14,246 bases of DNA, from the NCBI GenBank assembly GCA_002471345.1, contig DKPS01000105.1:1-14246 (forward strand), written 5' to 3'. This document shows, piece after piece, positions 7,844 through 14,246 of this stretch; within the stretch, counting starts at the first letter, position 1, and every line of letters begins with the position of its first letter. The position numbers were made by a program, and so were the translations under genes. The notes beneath the pieces are model-generated. The model did not search any database. It was not told the origin of the DNA and was given only the letters and a program-made list of their open reading frames with translations. The stretch comes from Saprospiraceae bacterium UBA7328. GTDB lineage: Bacteria > Bacteroidota > Bacteroidia > Chitinophagales > Saprospiraceae.

Positions 7844-8604
7844 ATGCTCATATTCCTAAGAAAAATACGGAAGTCGCTAATTGAGTCTGGAAGTACAAGA
7901 AAGTATGTCCTCTATGCTATCGGTGAGATTGCCTTGGTGGTCATCGGGATATTGATTGCTTTGCAGATTAATAATTGGAACGATCAATTGATTTCAAAAA
8001 GGATAGAGCAAAAACTTCTAGATGGCATAAAGGAAGAGCTTTTGGTGAACAAGAACCAATTAGAAGATGTCATCTTAAATCATGAAGTTGCAGTAGACTG
8101 CAGTAGAAAAGTGCTAGAACTATATCACCATGACATTCAGACTTTAGATTCTGAAGTTGTAGATTCTTTAGTGGATGGTATTATTTCCTACTGGACATTC
8201 AATCCTAGATTAGGATTTATAAAATCTATCATTTCCTCTGGCAGATTAGGCCACATCAAAAATGAGAGATTGCTTACCCTCCTCTCCCAATTTGAAGATC
8301 AAGTACACGATGCGACTGAAGGGCAAGATTGGGCCATTGATCTTTGGAAAGTAGCTTTAGCCAGCTTCTCAGAAATTACATACCAACAACTACTAATCAG
8401 GGGGTGAAGAATAATCAGTATAACACCTCACTAATACAAAGCATATTCAAGGCAGATTATATAGGCTTTTTTAGCGACCGCACTGTAGAGTCCTTAATAG
8501 CTCAAATGCATGGTTGGCAAAATAACGGAGTGGATGAGGAAAGAGAACTTTTGATCTCAATGAAAGAGATGCTTACTATAGTAGAAAATGAGATTTCAAA
8601 TTAA
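7844..8604 (+). pseudogene. DUF6090 family membrane protein, copy 1, frameshifted
   Basis: The N-terminus is the family hallmark: FLRKIRKSLIES (4-15), a short linker, then the membrane segment YAIGEIALVVIGILIALQI (25-43) and NNWN. The rest is a soluble helical region rich in Leu, Glu and Lys. The frame opened at 7844 ends with TGA at 8405-8407 after an implausible tail (KVALASFSEITYQQLL). From 8344 the neighbouring frame continues with credible family sequence (ESSFSQLLRNYIPTTTNQGV onward) to the stop at 8602-8604. Adding one T to the TTT run at 8343-8345 joins the parts into a protein of about 253 residues, close to the 258 of the intact copy at 12188. The family's function is unknown; the topology suggests an inner-membrane anchor with a soluble domain. 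Either the gene is inactive through a one-base deletion or the base was lost in sequencing. It has its own promoter and is not in an operon. Confidence 0.75.
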
Positions 8605-8710
8605 TTTATCAAAGTTCTCTCATACAATTTTATAGTGATTTGCATTTAAAATCAGCCAAAACTTATAGAAGAACCCTAGTTTTGAAGCAGGCTTGAAAAC
8701 TATTCAATAT

Positions 8711-9022
8711 ATGAAACAAGAATATGTACGAGAATTATTTGAAGGTAAAAAAATGTACAATTCAACTTTAGAATTTCTAGACAAAAACTATCCTAATTCT
8801 AAAGACTACATAGACTATATAGAAATAATTGGATCTGGAACTTCAAGTAATAATTGCGCTATTGGTATTCCTAGGACAAAAGTTAGAGAACGAGTTTTCG
8901 AAATTGAACTTGATTTAACTCCAGGTGCGATTTAGTTTAGAACCGACCAAAATTACATTTGCGATTGGGGAGGTTCTCAAAAAGATGTCAAGGACAATTT
9001 GGAACATTCGGTATTCTTATAG
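8711..9022 (+). pseudogene. Unidentified small gene interrupted by an in-frame TAG
   Basis: From ATG 8711 the frame encodes 75 residues (MKQEYVRELFEGKKMYNSTL, later DYIDYIEIIGSG and VRERVFEIELDLTPGAI) and stops with TAG at 8933-8935. Beyond the stop the same frame stays open for 28 more codons with equally protein-like sequence (FRTDQNYICDWGGSQKDVKD, NLEHSVFL) to a second TAG at 9020-9022. One base change would restore a protein of 104 residues. There is no signal peptide or membrane helix, and the family is not recognised. A TTG at 8693 extends the frame by six codons, but the ATG is preferred. No promoter like those of its neighbours is visible. The break may be a nonsense mutation, a sequencing error, or the true end of a shorter gene with chance open sequence behind it. 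Confidence 0.4.
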
Positions 9023-9276
9023 CTCTTGTATATAAATATTTTTAAGACTGAGAGGTTATGTTTTCAGATGATCCTATTTAGTTTTTTTTGTAAACGAAAC
9101 AAGGTTATTTACTTTTGTTTTTTCCAAATCCAAAACGGACCATTCAAATTAGGATTTCATCTATTCCAAAGCATATTATTTATTTTAATACCATATAATT
9201 ATTAGTGATATATCTAAGCTTACAATAAAATCAATACTACATCCATGATCTAACAGCTTTCTTGCATTTTTCTATT

Positions 9277-9284
9277 TATCTTTC
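9277..9284 (+). promoter_or_regulatory. -7 promoter box of the cyclase gene, three bases from the ATG
   Basis: TATCTTTC at 9277-9284 matches TAnnTTTG at seven of eight positions and is nearly the same as the box before the DUF6090 genes. Only ATC separates it from the ATG at 9288. Unlike the others, no clear TTG lies 19 bases upstream; the region at about 9257-9265 reads CTTTCTTGC. Confidence 0.45.
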
Positions 9285-9287
9285 ATC

Positions 9288-10334
9288 ATGCCTTCAGACC
9301 AACCTAATCGAAGACTTGCTGCAATTCTTTTTGCAGATATCGTAGGATATACATCTATGATGCAATCCGATGAAGGTCATACCATGAGTCGACTAAAGCA
9401 TTATCAGAAAGTTCTCCAGAAAAACATAAAAAAATATAATGGTGAGATTATAAAAAACTATGGAGACGGAAGTCTCTATCTCTTCTCCAGCGTGCTGGAC
9501 GCTGTACACTGCTCAAAGGTTATACAGGAGACATTAAGACAAGTACCACATGTACCGTTAAGAATTGGTCTACATCTTGGAGATGTCATGTATCGTGAAA
9601 ATGATGTATATGGCAATGATATCAATATTGCTTCCAGAATAGAGTCATTGGGTACAGCGGGATCTGTGTTAATGTCTGGTGACTTTTTGAACAAAATCAA
9701 GAACCAAACTGAATTCAAATTTCATTCTTTGGGAAAATACCACTTTAAGAATGTAGAGGAAAAGATGGAGGTCATTGCACTTGCTAATGAAGGTTTCTTG
9801 ATTCCGACAAAATCGGATATGGTAGGTAAGCTCAAGAAATCATCCAGCCCATATCGATGGGTCTATATATTGACAGCGCTTATATTAACTGCGTTAATAA
9901 CCAATAGGTTTATAAATTTTGATGCAACTCATTTGACCGATGAACAAAAAAATAAAAGTGTAACCATACTTGATTTTGAAAATAAAACAGGACTTAACAA
10001 TCTTGAACATTTCGGAACAATGATCTCAGATTGGCTGACCAGTAGATTAATGGAAACTGGAGAAGCCAAGGTGATAAGTCAGGCAAATATTAAAGATCAA
10101 ATTCAACATGCAGGTATTGGACCCGGATCAAGAATAAAAATGTTTTCTGAAACGGGCATCGGTCTTGTAATTCTTGGAAGGTATTATTTGCAAAATGATG
10201 AATTAGTCATTCAACCCAATATTGTAGATACAGAAACTGGAGAAGTCATTCATGCTCCTTCGCCTATTATAGGATCTCAATCAAATATGAAAGATCTTCT
10301 TGAAGATTTCACTCAAGAAATATTGGGTTATTGA
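9288..10334 (+). CDS. Class III nucleotidyl cyclase with TolB-like domain (N-terminal part of a split gene)
   Basis: The product is 348 residues. Residues 7-165 are a class III cyclase homology domain: FADIVGYT (15-22, metal ligand D17), KNYGDGS (56-62, second metal ligand D60), and VYGNDINIASRIES (107-120), where N113 and R117 are the usual transition-state residues. K56 and D111 lie at the positions that select adenine in adenylate cyclases, so cAMP is the likelier product (inference). One membrane helix (about 191-206) follows, then a TolB/FlgO-like domain (223-345: KSVTILDFENKTG, then MISDWLTSRLM) of the kind found between cyclase and TPR parts in such proteins. The cyclase part would be cytoplasmic and the TolB-like part periplasmic. 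The frame stops at TGA 10332-10334 after ILGY, but the same frame continues directly into TPR sequence, so the stop looks premature. The ATG at 9288 follows its promoter box by three bases. Confidence 0.85.
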   Translation: MPSDQPNRRLAAILFADIVGYTSMMQSDEGHTMSRLKHYQKVLQKNIKKYNGEIIKNYGDGSLYLFSSVLDAVHCSKVIQETLRQVPHVPLRIGLHLGDVMYRENDVYGNDINIASRIESLGTAGSVLMSGDFLNKIKNQTEFKFHSLGKYHFKNVEEKMEVIALANEGFLIPTKSDMVGKLKKSSSPYRWVYILTALILTALITNRFINFDATHLTDEQKNKSVTILDFENKTGLNNLEHFGTMISDWLTSRLMETGEAKVISQANIKDQIQHAGIGPGSRIKMFSETGIGLVILGRYYLQNDELVIQPNIVDTETGEVIHAPSPIIGSQSNMKDLLEDFTQEILGY

Positions 10335-10388
10335 CAAATTAGAAATCAAAAGAGATTCCTTCAAAAACCGCCTAGATACGACGCGTAT

Positions 10389-11516
10389 TTGGAGTATTTG
10401 AAGGGTATGGACTTTTTTAATGAAGACGGTAATAATGCTGAAGAACACTTTAAAAAAGCATATCAATTAGATACTACATTTATAAGCCCCTTGTTAAAAC
10501 TGATCCCTTATTATCACAACAAAAGAAGGTATAATGCACAAGACTCACTTTATATCTTTTTAGATAAAATAAAACCAAATTATACTCGATGGGAACTATT
10601 AGTATATGAATTTATGCGTGCAAGAGATGATGGTAAATGGCTCGAATCTGCTGATTTGGCAAATCAAGCTTCCAAAATGGACCCTAGTCACTATACCTCG
10701 TTTACTCGTGCAGCTAATGCCTACATCGCTGCTAACCATCCACAGAAAATTATTGATATGGCAGAACGGATTGATCCGCTCTTGATTCAACTTAATGATC
10801 AATATCAATTCAGTGCATATGTGGGTCATGCCATGTTGCTTCAGCAAGATTATGCTGCTGTTGTTTTAAAATACGAAAAACTCAGTGCTACTAGAAGTTT
10901 ACATCCATGGGAAACTTTTCATTACATAGAAGCGCTGATTTACTCGCATGAAGCTGACAAAATCTCTTCTTTGATTAAAGACCTACCTGTGAGTGGAAGA
11001 GGTTTGTGGTTATACAGAATTTGTAATTCCTTATTACTTGTAAACGAAAACACTCTTTCTGAAGAATATGCCAACCAACTAAAGGAATTTGCTTTAGAGA
11101 ATAATATGTCACCAAAATTTTTACTATTGAGTGCTTCAGCTGAGATGTACTTAAAAAATTGGAACGCAGCCATAATGCACTTTGAAAGACACCTTTCAGA
11201 AATAGGGCCTGAAAATATTACTGACTATACTTTTATTGGAGATTTAAGTATGTGCTATGCTCAAGTTGGAGACATGTCAAAATCATATGAGATTTTGGAA
11301 AAAGCATTGCGAGGTGAATCTTTTGAAGATATCAGAAAATATCATAAATCAAAGTTATTAGTGGTAGAAGGCAAGTTAGAAGAAGCAATAGATTCTTTGT
11401 CAATTTCAATACAATTAGGCTATGGTTTTGAAACATTTAGGTACCAATTTGATCATAACTTAAAGCCACTTTTTGAAAATGAACGATTTTTAGACTTAGT
11501 AAAGGTGAAGGATTAA
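10389..11516 (+). pseudogene. TPR-repeat C-terminal part of the split cyclase gene
   Basis: This is the downstream half of the 9288 gene, in the same frame and separated from it by one TGA. Family-like sequence resumes right after that TGA (10335: QIRNQKRFLQKPPRYDAY), and PPRYDAYLEYLKGMDFF is the usual entry into the TPR region of cyclase–TolB–TPR proteins. The rest is helix-pair repeats: DGNNAEEHFKKAYQLDTTF, WLESADLANQASKMDP, NWNAAIMHFERHL and KLEEAIDSLSISIQLGYGFE. TPRs bind partner proteins. With the stop read as Trp (TGG to TGA) the full protein would be 742 residues. If translated alone, it would start at TTG 10389 or ATG 10407 with no signal peptide, so it would stay in the cytoplasm, away from the periplasmic side predicted for it in the full protein. 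No promoter is visible in the 54 bases before it. Confidence 0.7.
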
Positions 11517-11528
11517 ATAACTCTATAA

Positions 11529-11546
11529 TGAATCAAGAAAGATTCA
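11529..11546. terminator. Small perfect hairpin between convergent genes
   Basis: TGAATC (11529-11534) and GATTCA (11541-11546) form a six-base-pair stem with an AAGAAA loop, in the 64-base gap between the TPR reading frame and the converging small membrane-protein gene. No T-run follows on either strand, so a terminator role is only suggested by its location. Confidence 0.2.
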
Positions 11547-11580
11547 GAATTTCAGAACAAACACCAACGAATATTTGATA

Positions 11581-11829
11581 TTATTCTCCGGTCTTCCTTC
11601 TAATAATTTTATAAAAAATAAATGGTAAACCTCCATAAAGGGCTAGCTCAACAACATCTAAAATTCCCCCATCAATAAAAGGATAAATTGCTGAAAATGT
11701 AGAGCTGTCAAACAAAGTGAAACTTGAAAAAAACCAAATTATAAGTAGTATTCCCAAATACGCTCGGTATAGAATTTTTAGTGTATTTGAATCTTCCTTT
11801 TCTGATTTAGTATTATCATTTTTTGGCAT
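11581..11829 (-). CDS. Small two-helix membrane protein, unknown function
   Basis: The product is 82 residues. A charged cytoplasmic-looking start (MPKNDNTKSEKEDSN) is followed by a hydrophobic helix at about 18-40 (LKILYRAYLGILLIIWFFSS), a loop with several acidic and Gly residues (FIDGGILD), a second helix at about 59-73 (VELALYGGLPFIFYK), and a basic tail (KIIRRKTGE). By the positive-inside rule both ends lie in the cytoplasm. The family is not recognised. The ATG at 11829 is the natural start and the gene is intact. It converges with the TPR part of the cyclase gene, and its upstream region (11830-12187) is shared with the divergent DUF6090 copy 2. Length, composition and clean ends suggest a real gene. 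Confidence 0.6.
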   Translation of the reverse strand: MPKNDNTKSEKEDSNTLKILYRAYLGILLIIWFFSSFTLFDSSTFSAIYPFIDGGILDVVELALYGGLPFIFYKIIRRKTGE

Positions 11830-11935
11830 AGCTAAAACATGTTGGATATACCAATATATGAAAACATTGAAAAGGAATATACATGAATCAATGAATGTAA
11901 TTAAAGAATGAACTATTCATGTGACATACACCCTC

Positions 11936-11961
11936 TTGTTATGACAAGTAATACATAACAA
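11936..11961. repeat. Perfect inverted repeat between divergent genes (possible operator)
   Basis: TTGTTATG (11936-11943) and CATAACAA (11954-11961) are perfect 8-base inverted arms around a 10-base spacer. Their centres are 18 bases apart, about two helical turns. They lie 107 bases upstream of the small membrane-protein gene and 226 bases upstream of DUF6090 copy 2, with nothing else recognised around them. The layout suits a dimeric regulator, but no regulator is known. Confidence 0.3.
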
Positions 11962-12153
11962 TTGATGGCCATAACTCCTTCACAAGATAAATAGTCTCAG
12001 AATGGTCATGAGCAGACTTTGCATATCGTTATGCTTTTTGCAATAATCTCAACAACAAAGCTGGGAATGAAGATTGGTTATAAGTAGAACGAGTTAAAAG
12101 ATTATGAGTTTTGATCAGCTGAAAGTCGAATAGAAAGGGTGCATTTAATATTC

Positions 12154-12183
12154 ATGAGCGTAACTCGTAAACTGTTATCTTTA
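12154..12183 (+). promoter_or_regulatory. Promoter of DUF6090 copy 2, four bases from the ATG
   Basis: TATCTTTA at 12176-12183 is followed by GCTC and then the ATG at 12188. Nineteen bases upstream of the box is ATG (12154-12156), in the place where copy 1 has TTG. The box and its distance to the start codon are the same as in copies 1 and 3. Confidence 0.55.
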
Positions 12184-12187
12184 GCTC

Positions 12188-12964
12188 ATGCTCACATTCC
12201 TCAGAAAAATACGGAAGTCATTGATTGAGTCTGGCAATGCTAGAAAGTATATTCTTTATGCAATTGGTGAAATTGCTCTAGTTGTAATAGGAATATTGAT
12301 CGCGCTCCAAATCAATAGTTGGAAAATAAACCTCGAAAACAACAAATTAGAACAATACTACTTGTCCCAAATTGTTACTGATATTTCGTCTACATCAGAC
12401 GATTTGAATGATGCAATTAACTCCGCAAAAGTCAGGTTTAAATGTGGCAAAAATATCCTTACAAAGTTAGGGGTGCCCAGTCAAAAAGTGGAAATAACTG
12501 GTATAGATACTAGTAGCTTAATAAACTTCGATGATATTCTACCTGACGACATAAGTCCATTATCTTCTTCTTTGTATAAGTTAAAGCTTGTGAATGTCAT
12601 GGATATAAGAAGTGCAGCTTTTGTAGAAATCACGTCTTCTGGCAATCTTGCTGTTATATCTGATAGTGAGTTACGTTCAGAAATAGTCGAATTTTATGAA
12701 CAACTAAAAGATTGGGCAGAATCAAATAATTTTTTCAGGAATGCGGGAGAACGATATGTATCGCAGCTAGAGTTAGCCGGAATTGGGCTTCTGGATATGG
12801 ACAAAGAAGAAATCATACTTGAAAAACTGAAGAATTCTCCAACTTTAATTTCACAGATCAAATCCTCCAATTCCTGGGCTTATGAACAAATGGTCACTTA
12901 TGCTCAAATGAAAAATTATATAGACCAATTTGGTGATAAGATTAAGGAACGTATGAGGAACTAA
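12188..12964 (+). CDS. DUF6090 family membrane protein, copy 2, intact
   Basis: This 258-residue protein is the only complete DUF6090 copy in the window. Residues 1-45 are the conserved module: a basic amphipathic stretch (FLRKIRKSLIES), a short linker (GNARKYIL), and the membrane helix YAIGEIALVVIGILIALQI, followed by NSW. The soluble part (46-258) is mostly helical and acidic, with DISSTSDDLNDAINSA early and a coiled helical end (MKNYIDQFGDKIKERMRN). It shares little beyond residue 45 with copies 1 and 3, whereas the first 45 residues are nearly the same in all three. The family has no known function. The topology suggests a short cytoplasmic N-terminus and a periplasmic domain, though basic residues before the helix are the only guide. 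Its promoter box ends four bases before the ATG. The next copy has its own promoter. Confidence 0.85.
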   Translation: MLTFLRKIRKSLIESGNARKYILYAIGEIALVVIGILIALQINSWKINLENNKLEQYYLSQIVTDISSTSDDLNDAINSAKVRFKCGKNILTKLGVPSQKVEITGIDTSSLINFDDILPDDISPLSSSLYKLKLVNVMDIRSAAFVEITSSGNLAVISDSELRSEIVEFYEQLKDWAESNNFFRNAGERYVSQLELAGIGLLDMDKEEIILEKLKNSPTLISQIKSSNSWAYEQMVTYAQMKNYIDQFGDKIKERMRN

Positions 12965-12991
12965 TTTGTAATTGCCAATATTCTGTGAAGC

Positions 12992-13009
12992 ATATTCATG
13001 TCGCTTTCT
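12992..13009 (+). repeat. Copy of the sequence inside the DUF6090 copy 1 promoter
   Basis: TTCATGTCGCTT at 12995-13006 is identical to 7817-7828, which lies inside the spacer of the copy 1 promoter, and the match continues weakly (TCTTAAAT here, CCTTATCT there). ATATTCATG at 12992-13000 is also identical to 12148-12156 upstream of copy 2. Here the -7 box position reads TAAATTCC and no ATG follows, so this may be a decayed duplicate of a DUF6090 promoter. Confidence 0.35.
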
Positions 13010-13108
13010 TAAATTCCTCATCTGAAAGGATTTTATAAATTAAAACTTCATTTTGAGCGGTCAATACAAATGCAAAAATCAACTGCGATTTTAACTTCTT
13101 CCCTATGA

Positions 13109-13138
13109 CTGTCAATACTGCTTTGTTGCCTATCTTTA
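13109..13138 (+). promoter_or_regulatory. Promoter of DUF6090 copy 3, four bases from the ATG
   Basis: TATCTTTA at 13131-13138 is followed by GCTA and then the ATG at 13143. CTG (13109-13111) sits 19 bases before the box, where copy 1 has TTG. The spacing is the same as for the other two copies. Confidence 0.55.
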
Positions 13139-13142
13139 GCTA

Positions 13143-13873
13143 ATGCTCCCTTTCCTCAGAAAAATAAGAAAGACATTGATTGATTCTAGTAGCACAAAAA
13201 AATACTTCATTTACGCCATTGGTGAAATAGCTTTAGTCGTAATAGGAATTTTGATCGCACTTCAGATTAACAATTGGAATGAACGGAGGAAAGACAGTAT
13301 CCGCGAAACAAATATTTTAAAAGATTTGGTAGAAAATCTTGAATCAAATTCTAATATTTTGGAACGAATCAGCCAAGATGGATTCAAACGAGATAGTGTA
13401 TATCTAGTGAAACCATCATCCTCACTATTGAAAACAAACTACCCTATCACGACTCACTAGATTATCATTTTGCTTATTCCCTTAATATGAGATCAGAAGA
13501 AACGGTGCTATCGTATGTTGGTTATGAATCTATGAGGAATGCAGGGTTTGACATAGTCCGAAATAACGAACTGAAAAAGGAAATCATTCAATTGTTCGAA
13601 TTAACATATGATAGGTCCCAAGACAGAAATAACCGTGTAGGTCAGGTTTTCGTTGAAGTCCAGAAGATTAAACATGCACGGTTCATGAGAAAATCTGGAT
13701 TTAGATTTGCTCCATTTGATTATGATAGTTTGATTGAAGATAAAGAATATCTAAGTTGGTTACATTCCATAAAAAACAATAGAGAATGGGTGAATTCAAC
13801 TTTCAAAGAGAGTCTTGAAGAAACCCTTAGAGTCACGCAATTGATAAAAGACGAATTGAATGAATCACAATAA
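13143..13873 (+). pseudogene. DUF6090 family membrane protein, copy 3, frameshifted
   Basis: Residues 1-47 carry the family module (FLRKIRKTLIDS, linker, YAIGEIALVVIGILIALQI, NNWNE), followed by a helical stretch (ILKDLVENLESNSNILERIS). The first frame drifts out of family-like sequence near residue 85 and stops with TAG at 13458-13460. The correct sequence resumes in the next frame from about 13400: SSETIILTIENKLPYHDSLD, then YHFAYSLN, MRSEETVLSYVGYESMRNAG and on to the stop at 13871-13873. The shift therefore falls between about 13397 and 13415. One extra base restores a protein of about 243 residues, similar to the other copies. An ATG at 13487 could start the second part alone, but it would lack the membrane anchor. 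Either the gene is inactivated or there is a sequencing error. Confidence 0.75.
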
Positions 13874-14088
13874 AGAGATATGAAGGCTTTATTTTTCTGG
13901 AATGATAGTGTATAAATATGATTTTGAAATCAATCCATACATTTAACATACCAAGTGAAGGGATAATTGATATTCATAAGCACCAAGACCAAATGATGTA
14001 AAATGGAGCCCCAGTCATTTCCAAATTCCGTGTGAAAATTCTCTCTATATAGTTTGAGAAACACTTGAGACAATATCAATTTGGATAA

Positions 14089-14118
14089 TTGTAAGATTTA
14101 ATATTTTTATTAAGTTTC
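14089..14118 (+). promoter_or_regulatory. Promoter of the 3'-terminal gene, four bases from the ATG
   Basis: TTG (14089-14091), 19 bases, then TAAGTTTC (14111-14118) gives the Bacteroidota promoter pattern with the same 19-base spacing as DUF6090 copy 1. CGCC separates the box from the ATG at 14123, the same four-base gap. Confidence 0.5.
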
Positions 14119-14122
14119 CGCC

Positions 14123-14246
14123 ATGTATAGAATTGCCCTATCCTTAATATTAGTTCTTTTTTGTATTCCAATAATGTTTTGTCAAAATACAATTTTTGCA
14201 AAGACGAGTTGTGAACCTCTGCAATTCAAATTTACTCCTGACGGGA
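14123..14246 (+). CDS. Start of an exported protein, cut off by the window end
   Basis: Forty-one codons are visible from ATG 14123. A signal peptide is clear: MYRIALSLILVLFCIPIMFC, then QNTIFAKTS. Cleavage is likely near FCQ at residues 19-21, as is common in this phylum. A lipoprotein is less likely, because neither Cys (14, 20) is followed by the usual small residues. The mature start (SCEPLQFKFTPDG) is too short to name a family. The start is supported by the signal peptide and by a promoter box four bases upstream. Confidence 0.6.
   Translation, partial: MYRIALSLILVLFCIPIMFCQNTIFAKTSCEPLQFKFTPDG

Noticed and set aside
9097..9123. AAACAA...TTGTTT with a T-run as an intrinsic terminator
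   Set aside because: The stem is six A/T-rich pairs with a 12-base loop, too weak to support in DNA this AT-rich.
10332..10334. TGA used as a tryptophan codon throughout the genome
   Set aside because: Trp is encoded by TGG everywhere else examined, and TGA ends the intact methyltransferase-like gene (3617-3619). The standard bacterial code applies.
11717..11911. Plus-strand open frame over the small membrane-protein gene
   Set aside because: The minus-strand product has two plausible membrane helices and a natural start; the plus-strand product looks random.

Overview
The window looks like AT-rich (roughly one-third GC by eye) chromosomal DNA of a Bacteroidota, probably a marine or soil Cytophagales/Saprospirales-type lineage. 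The grounds are: three copies of the DUF6090 family, which is typical of that phylum; a DUF3943 outer-membrane protein; a class III cyclase–TolB–TPR protein; almost no Shine-Dalgarno sequences; and promoters matching the Bacteroidota pattern (TTG, 19 nt, TAnnTTTG). No tRNA, rRNA, CRISPR array, insertion sequence or phage gene was seen.

Layout. (1) 266-2675 (+): a tight two-gene unit, an OMPLA-like outer-membrane phospholipase (HxSNG motif) and a DUF3943 outer-membrane protein. (2) 2653-3616 (-): decayed coding sequence, ending in a frameshifted fragment convergent with and overlapping the DUF3943 gene. (3) 3617-4891 (-): an intact class I SAM-dependent methyltransferase-like protein. (4) 4892-5559: a patch of gene relics, including a piece of a fourth DUF6090 copy abutting what looks like the N-terminus of a YfcC-type transporter. 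(5) 5560-7602 (+): an exported protein joining a calcineurin-like phosphoesterase to a C-terminal domain resembling CotH/atypical-kinase proteins. (6) 7844-13873: an accessory stretch with three DUF6090 genes (the first and third frameshifted, the middle one intact), an unknown small gene with an in-frame TAG, a cyclase–TolB–TPR gene split by an in-frame TGA, and a small two-helix membrane protein on the minus strand. (7) 14123 to the end (+): the start of an exported protein running off the window.

Two patterns stand out. First, five genes (three DUF6090 genes, the cyclase gene and the 3'-terminal gene) have a -7-type box, TATCTTT(A/C) or TAAGTTTC, only 3 or 4 nt before the ATG. In four of them an xTG triplet lies exactly 19 nt further upstream. 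Transcripts from these promoters would be leaderless or nearly so. Second, genes broken by a single lesion sit beside intact ones. This may be real decay of a fast-evolving accessory region, switchable or recoded genes, or local sequencing error; read data would decide.

How the genes work together is mostly inference. Items 1 and 5 are envelope proteins (lipid turnover and phosphoester chemistry outside the cytoplasm). The DUF6090 proteins and the cyclase–TolB–TPR protein appear to be separately promoted, membrane-anchored units and not parts of one operon.
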